A program made the position numbers and the translations under genes. The notes beneath the pieces were generated by a model. It made no database searches. It worked only from the letters and a program-made list of their open reading frames with translations, and was not told where the DNA came from. Shown piece after piece: positions 15,458 to 22,295 of a stretch of DNA of 22,295 nt (position 1 is the first letter of the stretch; each line of letters begins with the position of its first letter). The DNA lies in the NCBI GenBank assembly GCA_002372325.1, contig DFFT01000178.1, positions 1-22,295 of the forward strand, given 5' to 3'. The stretch comes from Succinivibrionaceae bacterium UBA3769. Its GTDB lineage: Bacteria; Pseudomonadota; Gammaproteobacteria; Enterobacterales; Succinivibrionaceae.

Positions 15458-17620
15458 TCAGTCTTTCATACACGGCGCCTGTATGGGATAGCTGTAGGAT
15501 ATCGCGCCACAGAACATGCTCCAGGTTTCGATATCGGAAAGATCCCATTTTTCCAGAGACTGATTAAAGGATCTGGCGTTTTCGAACATATAGGACATCT
15601 CCCTCACATGAGAAATATCCCATTTCTCCAAAGGCTGATTGAAGGCGGCTGCGCCTCTGAACATTGACCGCATCTCTGTTATCTGCGAGACATCCCATTT
15701 TGCCAGGGGCTGGTTAAAGGCTTTCGCATTCTCAAACATGCTGTTCAGACTGCGAACCCCGGGAAATTTCCAGTTCTCCAGGGGCTGATTAAACTTTTCG
15801 GATCCGGCAAACATAAATTCCAGATCCTCCGCGGACGACAGATTCCAGCTGCCAATCGGCTGATTGAATGCTTTGGCGCCTGCAAACATTGAGTTCATCT
15901 CTTTGATATGGGAAACATCCCATTTTGCCAGAGGCTGATTAAAGGCGTTCGCATCCTTGAACATGCTGTTCAGACTGCGGGCCCCGGGAAATTTCCAGTT
16001 CTCAAGAGGCTGGTTAAACATTCCGGTTCCGGCAAACATTCCGTCCAGAGATTTTGCGGATAAAGGCTGCCAGCTTCCCAGCGGCTGATTAAAGACCTTT
16101 GCCCCGTCAAACATGCGATCGATGTTTTCAACATGGGAAATATCCCATTTGTCCAAAGGCTGGTTAAAGCTTTCCGTTCTCGCAAACATGCCGCTGGCAT
16201 CAATGAGTTTTGCAATGTTCCAGGACTCCAGAGGCTGATTGAAGGAAGCGGCATCCGCAAACATTTCTTTCATGCTGATCACTTCGGAAACATCCCAGGA
16301 ATAAAGAGGCTGATTAAAGGATTTGGCTCCCCGAAACATGCCCTCCATGCTCCTGATCTTCGAGGTGTTCCAGCGATCCAGGGGCTGATTGAAGCTTTCG
16401 GCTCCGCTGAACATTCTGGAGAGTCCCCGGAAACTTGAGATATCCCAGTCATTAAGCGGCTGATTGAAGCTTCTGGCGCCGGCAAACATCCCGGCCGCAT
16501 ACCGGACATGCGCCACATTCCAGCCGCTGATATCCTGATTGAAGCTGACTGCCCGGGCAAACATCTCACGCATGTCTGTTATGCGGGAAACATCCCAGGT
16601 TCCCAGAGGCTGGTTAAAGGATTCCGCCCCTTTGAAGAGTTTTTCCGCCGCGCGAAGCTTTAAAAGCTTCCAGGAACCCAGAGGCTGATTAAAGGATTTG
16701 GCATCCTCGAACATGGATGTCATGTCCGACACATTGGAAACATCCCAGGAATCCAGGGGCTGATTAAACGAAGATGCCCCGAGAAACATTCTTTTCATTG
16801 ACTGGACGCGGGAGGTATTCCATTTGTCCAGAGGCTGATTAAACGAAGCCGCCTTGAAAAAAACGGAACGCATGTCCTGAACTGCGGCAGTGTTCCAGCT
16901 GTTCAGAGGCTGATTGAAGGATGCCGCCTTGTAAAACATCTGCCTGATGCTTATGGCTCCCGAGGTATCCCAGCCGGCAACCGGCCCGTTGAATTTCGGA
17001 GCATCCCGGAACATTCTGGAAAAATCCCGCACCGAAGCGGGAATCTCGAGATTTGCGGACTCCAGTTCCCTGAAATCAGAAAAGGCGCAGGCCAGAGACG
17101 TTACCTGCGGCGTGAAGATCACCCGGAACGGAATGTTCCTGAGCGGGGTGCGGCTGTTTGCTCTCCAGAAAGGATTTTTGTAAAGTCTCCTTTTCTCGTA
17201 GTCGTCATCCGGTCTCCCGCTGGCGACAGAGTCGGAATAGGACTCATCGTTTTCCTCGATGTCCAGAGACAGTATCCGGCCATGACGGCATTCTGAGAAT
17301 TCATAATTGACAGTCAGCGATTCCAGATTTCCGGTGATAATTCGGGAAATGAGGTCATCGGTAATATCGTCCGGAGAATTCAGCACCGGATTTCTGAGGG
17401 CGTGTTCCAGGAGGCTGCGGTTTTCTTCTTCCCTGGCCTCGTGATAAGCGGAAAAAGCCAGGATGCCTGCAGAAACCGCCGCCAAAACAGCCAAAGCCGC
17501 AAGAACGGGACGCCATGGCTTCCGGGCGGGCATCGCAGGAGTTCCGTCCGTCGGAGTCCCGCAAAACCGGCAGAAATTTGAATCAGCGGCAATTTCTCTG
17601 CCGCATTTACGACAATGCAC
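15458..17620 (-). CDS. Zinc-ribbon, single-pass membrane DUF285 (BspA-like) repeat protein, longer paralog
   Basis: This 720-aa protein has the same plan as its downstream neighbour: zinc ribbon (C3, C6, C17, C20), membrane segment (about 37-57), the shared linker (NPVLNSPDDIT, SLTVNYEF) and about 20 DUF285 repeats of 25 residues plus a degenerate last one. It starts with GTG, preceded by AAGGA about 6 bases away. The two genes are separated by 120 bases on the same strand and clearly arose by duplication, with later divergence in repeat number. Repeats 13-15 and 16-18 are a recent in-frame duplication (see repeat feature). The unusual C-terminus (SYPIQAPCMKD) carries a lone Cys. Likely location is the inner membrane with the solenoid outside the cytoplasm; function is unknown, perhaps adhesion or protein-protein contact. 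Confidence 0.88.
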   Translation of the reverse strand: MHCRKCGREIAADSNFCRFCGTPTDGTPAMPARKPWRPVLAALAVLAAVSAGILAFSAYHEAREEENRSLLEHALRNPVLNSPDDITDDLISRIITGNLESLTVNYEFSECRHGRILSLDIEENDESYSDSVASGRPDDDYEKRRLYKNPFWRANSRTPLRNIPFRVIFTPQVTSLACAFSDFRELESANLEIPASVRDFSRMFRDAPKFNGPVAGWDTSGAISIRQMFYKAASFNQPLNSWNTAAVQDMRSVFFKAASFNQPLDKWNTSRVQSMKRMFLGASSFNQPLDSWDVSNVSDMTSMFEDAKSFNQPLGSWKLLKLRAAEKLFKGAESFNQPLGTWDVSRITDMREMFARAVSFNQDISGWNVAHVRYAAGMFAGARSFNQPLNDWDISSFRGLSRMFSGAESFNQPLDRWNTSKIRSMEGMFRGAKSFNQPLYSWDVSEVISMKEMFADAASFNQPLESWNIAKLIDASGMFARTESFNQPLDKWDISHVENIDRMFDGAKVFNQPLGSWQPLSAKSLDGMFAGTGMFNQPLENWKFPGARSLNSMFKDANAFNQPLAKWDVSHIKEMNSMFAGAKAFNQPIGSWNLSSAEDLEFMFAGSEKFNQPLENWKFPGVRSLNSMFENAKAFNQPLAKWDVSQITEMRSMFRGAAAFNQPLEKWDISHVREMSYMFENARSFNQSLEKWDLSDIETWSMFCGAISYSYPIQAPCMKD
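15671..16120 (-). repeat. Tandem 225-base duplication inside the DUF285 gene
   Basis: Two adjacent 225-base blocks, 15671-15895 and 15896-16120, encode repeats 16-18 and 13-15. Matching protein segments include FNQPLENWKFPG, then RSLNSMF and AFNQPLAKWDVS, and the DNA word around GGGAAATTTCCAGTTCTC recurs exactly 225 bases apart. The unit equals three 75-base repeats, so the frame is preserved. This suggests recent expansion by slippage or unequal recombination. Confidence 0.8.
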
Positions 17621-17762
17621 AAGCGATCCTTAATACTAACAGTTGTTAATTTTTGTTATGTCAGGCACGATATGTCGCCCTAGGAACGCGCTGACAAACC
17701 TTTTACGAAAACTTTTGCCTTCCCTGCGTTTTCTCAGGCTGTTTAGCGTTCCGATCCTGCCT

Positions 17763-20700
17763 TCACCCCCGGGCTTTCAGGATCTCGAGAGCCCGTTCCT
17801 TCACCTTGAGATAATCGATCTTGCCGGTGCCGTTAAGAGGAATGGTTTCTCCGGTTTCAATGTACTTGGGCACTGCCAGCTCGGAGATCCCTTCGCTTCT
17901 GAAGCGTTCCCGGATTTCAGCCTTGCCGGCGTTTTCTCCGGCGGTGAGGAGCATAAGCTGCTCGCCCTTCCGGTCATCCGGAACCGCCACCACGGCCAGC
18001 GGGGTTTCCGGATACAGCCGGGCCAGCACGGCCTCCACCTGAGTCAGGGAAATCATTTCGCCGGCCACCTTGGCAAAGCGCTTGGCCCGGCCCTTGATGT
18101 GGATAAAGCCCTTTTCGTCGATTTCGGCGATATCCCCGGTGTCGTACCAGCTGGAGCGGGGCGCATCGATGATGCCCGGAGTGTCGGCTCTCAGGTAGCC
18201 CATCATGACGTTATCCCCCTGCACCCAGAGCCGGCCGCCGGAAGTAATGCCCGGCACCTCCTCGAGACGGGTTTTGATGCCCGGAAGAGGACGTCCGGCG
18301 GTGTTCCGGCGGTAGAACATATTGGTGTTAACCGAAATCACCGGAGCGGTTTCCGTGGCGCCGTAGCCCTCCAGGATCCGGATGCCGAACTTGTCGTTCC
18401 ACAGGGTGACGGTGTCCTCCTTGAGCTTTTCGCCGCCGGATACCGCAAACCTTACGGAGTACATGTCGTAGGGGTGGGCGTGCTCGGCATAGCCCTTAAG
18501 GAAGGTATCGGTGCCGAAGATGGCCGTGGAGTTGGTCTCGTACACCAGAAGCGGCACGTTCTTGTAGTGCAGCGGGGACGGGTACATGAACACCTTCATG
18601 CCGCTGAGGAGGGGCAGCATGGTGCCGGCGGTGAGACCGAAGGAATGGAACATGGGCATGGAATTGAACACCGAGTCCAGCATGCCGAAGGGCAGCACGG
18701 CCTGAAGCTGCACGATATTGGTTTCAATATTGCGATGGCTCAGCACCACGCCCTTGGGGAGACCTTCAGAACCGGAGGTGAAGAGCACCACGGCGGGAGT
18801 ATCGGATTTTTCCTTGCCGCCGGCGAGCCGGAAGTAGGAGGTGAACGGCCGGATAAGATCCAGCATGGCGGCAAGCTTGGTGCCAATGCCGATCTCCGGA
18901 GCCAGATCCTCCAGATACTTCACGGTGACGGAGTGATCCCGGAGCGCCTGATCCAGAGCCTGGAAGCCGGCGTTAATGAAGGTTCTTGAGGTATACACCG
19001 TTCTCAGAGGCACCGTATCGCAGCAGGCCACGAGGTTTTTGGCGCCCACGGAGAAGTTCAGCATGCAGGGGAGCTTATTCGCGGCATGGAGAGCCATGAA
19101 CACCACCACCGAGGCGGCGGAGTTGGGCAGGAGGAGACCTACGGACTTTTCGGGTTCGTGAGCCTGGAAATAACGGCCCAGGGTCATGGCCCGGATAAAG
19201 AGTCCGGCATTGGTAATGGGCTTCCGGTTGTGATCCTCCAGAATGACCTTGCGGAGACCGGCGGTCTTCATGGCATCGATAAAGGAGGCGAATATGGTAT
19301 TGCCGGTGATGACGCTGGCCTTCACCTTCATTTCCGCCATGAGATCGTACATGATGTCCGCGGCCTTTTCCTTGCGGGCGCGGCCCTTGTACTCATCGGG
19401 AATGCTGAACTCGTACGGCTCCATGACGTTCACCACGATGCGGGAACGGGGCCGCCTATGGAATCTCTGGCCGAAGCGGGAGAAGATGGAGTACTGGCTG
19501 CCGTCGATAATGACGGGGAGCATCAGGGCATGTCCCTTGTCAGCCACCACGGCGCTTCCGGAGTAGATCTTCATCAGGGTGCCGGTGGTGGTAATGCGTC
19601 CCTCCGGGAAGATCACCGGCATATGGCCGTTATCAATTTCCCGGATCATGCTGCGGAGAGCCATGGGGCTCTGGGGATTGATGGTGTAGTAGCGGGGCGC
19701 CAGAGCCAGAAACAGCCGGAGGTACCATCTGGAGGCCATGCGGGTATCTACGGCATAGGAGAGATTGTCGTGGAGATAGGCCCAGAGGAGCATGCCGTCC
19801 AGGAAGGAGGTATGGTTGGCAATGACCACGCATCTTTTGCCCTTAACCGCTTCAAAGTTTTCCAGTCCCTGACATTTGGCGTGATAGACCACGGCGAGGA
19901 ATTTCCGGGCCAGGGATCTCACAATGGGGATGGGGAGAATGGCCACGGTGATAAGAGAACCCAGGATGCAGACGCCGGCGGTGATGACGGCCATGAGCAC
20001 CATGCCGTTCTGCGCTCCGGCGACAAAGGTGCAGAGCATGCCGGTGAGGGAGGCAATAACGGTGAAGATGGCGGCGGTAATGTTATTGGCCGACATGATG
20101 CGGGAACGGTTTTCATCAGGGGAAACCTCCTGGAGACAGGCGGTAACCGGCACGATGAACATGGCGGCAAAGAAGGTGATGAGGAAGATGCAGCCAACAA
20201 GGTGCAGTCCCTCCAGGGTGCCGACATAACCGGTAATCAGAGCCATGCCGTTATCGAAGTTAGCGGCATCTGCCACCGGAGCCGGAAGCGGCGCATGCAT
20301 CCAGAGCAGGAAGGCGAAGTCGGTCATAAGGAGGGCTTCGATTACTGCGGAGAGCGGCAGAAAAGCGTTCAGGGGCTCTTTCTTATAGACCCGGGAGGCT
20401 GCGATGGCGCCGGCGCCGATGCCCAGACAGAAGGGGCCCAGAAACAGCGGATTCAGGATCTCCTGACCGATGCCGCTCTCATAGACGTTTTTGGCGATCT
20501 GGGAGAGCTGCACCATGAAGGTAACTGTAATGCACCAGGCTCCGGCCAGTCCGATAAGGGAAAGGAACACCGGACGGGAGTACTTCACGTATTTCAGATT
20601 GGCGAAGGCAGAGCGGATAAAGAAGAGATCTACCCGGCTTTCCGGATCTGCCGGCTTTTGGGAAGGCATCCGGGAGGCGAAGAAGAAGCCCAGGGAAGAC

Positions 20701-21245
20701 AGCAAAAGCAGGATCAGCGGGAAGTAAGGATTAATGGTGGCTCCGGCCACGATGCCGGCAATAGTTCCGGCAAATTTGAAAATGTAGGATCCGGACTCCA
20801 GGGCGGAATTGGCCTGAATAAGCTGGCCCTTGCCGGTAATGAAGGGGATGATGCTGAGCCGCACCGGGGTAAAGAACGCCGCTTCCAGACCGGCGAAGAA
20901 CATGCCGGCCAGCATGCCGACCTCAGATTTCAGGAGATAGGAGGCGGAAATCAGAATGGCAATGCCGATTTCAAATAACTTGATGCATTTAAGGAGCCGG
21001 GCCTTGTCGTACTTGTCCGAGACCTCACCGGCCATGGTGGAAAAAAGAAAAACCGGAATCATAAAGAGTCCGGTTGCCAGAAACACCATATTCTGAGAAT
21101 GAGTATCGGAACTGCTCAGAAGAGCGCTGGTGACAAAGGCCAGAAATCCGGCCTGAATAAAGCTGTCGTTGAAGGCTCCCAGTATTTTTACTGAGAAGAA
21201 GGACAGGAAGTTTCCGTTTTTTGACAGCGGAGTTGGATTTTCCAT
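17763..21245 (-). CDS. aas: LplT-like transporter / PlsC acyltransferase / acyl-ACP ligase fusion (Aas-type)
   Basis: This 1160-aa protein joins three activities that E. coli splits between LplT and Aas. Residues 1 to about 420 form a 12-helix MFS lysophospholipid flippase (LplT-like). A PlsC-type acyltransferase follows, with NHTSFLD near 475 and FPEGR near 545. The C-terminal ANL adenylating domain has FTSGSEGLPKG near 820, YGATETAP near 957, YDTGD near 1033 and the catalytic Lys in NGTGKIDYLK near 1140. It should import 2-acyl-lysophospholipid across the inner membrane and re-acylate it with fatty acid activated on ACP. Such fusions are known (PRK08633-type), so the architecture is not new. 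I chose the ATG at 21245: AAGGGA lies about 9 bases upstream and the product then starts just before the MFS domain. A consensus CRP site lies 190 bases upstream. No terminator is visible before the repeat-protein genes, so read-through is possible. Confidence 0.93.
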   Translation of the reverse strand: MENPTPLSKNGNFLSFFSVKILGAFNDSFIQAGFLAFVTSALLSSSDTHSQNMVFLATGLFMIPVFLFSTMAGEVSDKYDKARLLKCIKLFEIGIAILISASYLLKSEVGMLAGMFFAGLEAAFFTPVRLSIIPFITGKGQLIQANSALESGSYIFKFAGTIAGIVAGATINPYFPLILLLLSSLGFFFASRMPSQKPADPESRVDLFFIRSAFANLKYVKYSRPVFLSLIGLAGAWCITVTFMVQLSQIAKNVYESGIGQEILNPLFLGPFCLGIGAGAIAASRVYKKEPLNAFLPLSAVIEALLMTDFAFLLWMHAPLPAPVADAANFDNGMALITGYVGTLEGLHLVGCIFLITFFAAMFIVPVTACLQEVSPDENRSRIMSANNITAAIFTVIASLTGMLCTFVAGAQNGMVLMAVITAGVCILGSLITVAILPIPIVRSLARKFLAVVYHAKCQGLENFEAVKGKRCVVIANHTSFLDGMLLWAYLHDNLSYAVDTRMASRWYLRLFLALAPRYYTINPQSPMALRSMIREIDNGHMPVIFPEGRITTTGTLMKIYSGSAVVADKGHALMLPVIIDGSQYSIFSRFGQRFHRRPRSRIVVNVMEPYEFSIPDEYKGRARKEKAADIMYDLMAEMKVKASVITGNTIFASFIDAMKTAGLRKVILEDHNRKPITNAGLFIRAMTLGRYFQAHEPEKSVGLLLPNSAASVVVFMALHAANKLPCMLNFSVGAKNLVACCDTVPLRTVYTSRTFINAGFQALDQALRDHSVTVKYLEDLAPEIGIGTKLAAMLDLIRPFTSYFRLAGGKEKSDTPAVVLFTSGSEGLPKGVVLSHRNIETNIVQLQAVLPFGMLDSVFNSMPMFHSFGLTAGTMLPLLSGMKVFMYPSPLHYKNVPLLVYETNSTAIFGTDTFLKGYAEHAHPYDMYSVRFAVSGGEKLKEDTVTLWNDKFGIRILEGYGATETAPVISVNTNMFYRRNTAGRPLPGIKTRLEEVPGITSGGRLWVQGDNVMMGYLRADTPGIIDAPRSSWYDTGDIAEIDEKGFIHIKGRAKRFAKVAGEMISLTQVEAVLARLYPETPLAVVAVPDDRKGEQLMLLTAGENAGKAEIRERFRSEGISELAVPKYIETGETIPLNGTGKIDYLKVKERALEILKARG

Positions 21246-21370
21246 AAAGAGCATCCCTTGAAATAAGGTTAAACAATCCCCTGAATTCATTTCCTGCCGC
21301 AAGAATCTGTCCGGACAGGATCGGACTCTGCTTCGGCGTCCCCCGAGTCAGCATCCGGTTTTATGAAAAC

Positions 21371-21412
21371 ATTAACAAATTGCTAGCATATTACTAACAA
21401 ATGTTAACAATT
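21371..21412. repeat. Repeated TAACAA boxes upstream of the aas-like gene
   Basis: TAACAA occurs three times within 38 bases (21373-21378, 21395-21400, 21405-21410), flanking the palindrome TGCTAGCA (21381-21388). On the minus strand these read TTGTTA. They lie between the CRP site and the gene start, in the expected promoter zone. They could be an operator or simply AT-rich promoter DNA. Confidence 0.3.
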
Positions 21413-21415
21413 ATC
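21385..21415 (-). promoter_or_regulatory. Promoter zone of the aas-like gene
   Basis: Possible minus-strand -10 elements are GATAAT (21410-21415, 5 of 6 matches) and TATGCT (21385-21390). No good -35 is present, as expected for an activator-dependent promoter. TATGCT would place the CRP site near -62, a class I position. GATAAT would place it near -38, slightly off the class II position of -41.5. Confidence 0.4.
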
Positions 21416-21432
21416 CCATTTTTCCAAAACAG

Positions 21433-21448
21433 TGTGAACTATATCACA
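21433..21448. promoter_or_regulatory. CRP-binding site (consensus match)
   Basis: TGTGA (21433-21437), six bases, then TCACA (21444-21448) is a perfect match to the CRP core consensus, with A-rich sequence on the left and TTTT on the right, as in strong sites. It lies about 190 bases upstream of the aas-like start. It implies cAMP-CRP control of that gene, the only gene near it in the window. Confidence 0.7.
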
Positions 21449-22295
21449 TTTTAACAGGCAAAAACACCCTCTGAAAAAGCGTTTTCCGGGCGAGACGGCG
21501 GCCGTTGCGCCATTAGTCCAGAAACATTTTACGCCGGCGTTGCTGCTATTAAAAGCGGGGACAGGCGGAGAAAAGGAGACGGGACAGGAATTTCCAGATG
21601 GTCGCAAGGGGGCGGAAGCGGGAAGGGGGAAAAGCGACAGCGTAAGCCAGGACAAGAACAACCGGAAATAACTCGCCGACAACAACAATTCCGTGCCGTT
21701 CGGGAACAGACAATGTCAGCCTCGGTACTGGAAACGGAAAACAGAGAAAGACGATGGGGAAGATCCGCAAGTGAAATGACAACAAGAAGTTTGCCCCTCG
21801 GAAATAAGAACCGAATGCCTGATTTAGGGATCAGTTCACAGCCGGATACCTGTAAGACGGTCTTCTTAGCTGTCAGTGAAGCAATAACAGCATCAGGGGA
21901 GAAGGAGAGGAGAATTGCACGAAATTATGAGTACTCCTCCATCGGAATACCAAGTTTAGCGACATCAAAAAAGAACGTCTTCCGGTATTTCAAGAGATCA
22001 ATGCCGGAAATACCAGTCCGAAAGCAAACTCCCCTCGTTTCAGCACTGGCATAGCCAAGTATTTCGATGGTTTATGCTACTCAGGCTTATTTGAAAAAAG
22101 GGACAGCAGGAGCAGAGAAAAGCGGAATTTTGCGGTGCTCTGTGGCAGTATTCTCCAGTAAATACACCACTTTTTTACACCACATTACTAATGCCGGGTT
22201 GGACTCAGAAAAATGGTAACCACTTTGCGGCTGGGGGCAGCCCTCCGTCAGGATGCGAACCGCTGAATGTTTCAATACCGTAAAGGGTCTCCCCC
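21449..22295. other. Stretch without a convincing gene, possibly decayed
   Basis: This 847-base region has no intact gene that I can support. 21570-21910 is strongly purine-rich on the plus strand. An open frame of 76 codons without ATG (21931-22161, plus) has a protein-like middle (SDIKKERLPVFQEINAG, then AKYFDGLCYSGLFEK) and may be a gene remnant. A 62-aa minus-strand frame (22087-22275) overlaps it and is not compelling. No tRNA, CRISPR array or terminal repeat was found. Confidence 0.4.

Noticed and set aside
13700..17040. Regular 75-base periodicity resembling a repeat array such as CRISPR
   Set aside because: The period is a multiple of three and encodes the 25-residue DUF285 repeat in frame. 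There are no identical short repeats separated by unique spacers.
19086..20978. A 630-codon plus-strand open frame, and another at 17643-18989, opposite the aas-like gene
   Set aside because: They lie antisense to a gene with unmistakable MFS, PlsC and adenylation motifs. The translations are His/Gly/Glu-rich and lack domain features; GC-rich codon bias opens the opposite frame.
22240..22295. tRNA-like GGTTCG and CRISPR-repeat-like GTTTCAATACC near the right edge
   Set aside because: No T-stem or cloverleaf can be formed around GGTTCG, and only a single copy of the GTTTCAATACC word is present.

Overview
The window looks like chromosomal DNA of a Gram-negative gammaproteobacterium. Evidence: a MepA-type periplasmic murein endopeptidase, a Zn-finger AccD, a bacterial Dtd, an LplT-PlsC-acyl-ligase fusion, and a near-ideal E. 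coli-type CRP site. The zinc-ribbon/DUF285 repeat proteins and the DUF6273 domain are typical of gut anaerobes, so a Succinivibrionaceae-like gut bacterium is my best guess. That assignment is inference; no rRNA or tRNA gene is present to confirm it. Intergenic DNA is AT-rich at promoters, while genes are GC-rich with many 'ccgg' words, which leaves long spurious antisense ORFs.

Layout. 1-1026 (+): no intact gene, ending in the C-terminal remnant of an unknown gene, then a bidirectional terminator. 1225-4168 (-): mepA and, upstream, a 572-aa protein of unknown function, each with its own promoter candidate. 4753-7722 (+): a nucleotidyltransferase, an orphan winged-helix protein, dtd and accD, spaced widely enough to be mostly separate transcripts. 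7956-8954 (-): a WYL-domain regulator, divergent from 9361-13615 (+): a two-gene operon of a GTPase with a DUF697-like membrane-associated C-terminus and a 1023-aa Ser/Thr protein kinase with a C-terminal DUF6273 domain. 13652-17620 (-): two tandem paralogs that converge on the kinase, each an N-terminal zinc ribbon, one membrane segment and 16-20 DUF285 (BspA-like) 25-residue repeats. 17763-21245 (-): the large lysophospholipid transporter/acyltransferase/acyl-ACP ligase fusion, with a consensus CRP site upstream. 21449-22295: no convincing gene, probably decayed sequence.

How genes may work together. AccD, Dtd, MepA and the Aas-like fusion are housekeeping functions (fatty-acid synthesis, tRNA proofreading, murein cleavage, lysophospholipid recycling). 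The unusual block is 7956-17620. A WYL regulator sits divergent to a GTPase-kinase pair, and these meet two surface/periplasmic repeat proteins. WYL regulators often control defence or stress operons, and a palindrome (9050-9061) lies in the shared promoter region. I suggest the WYL/GTPase/kinase trio as a possible undescribed signalling or stress module; this rests on domain content and gene order only.
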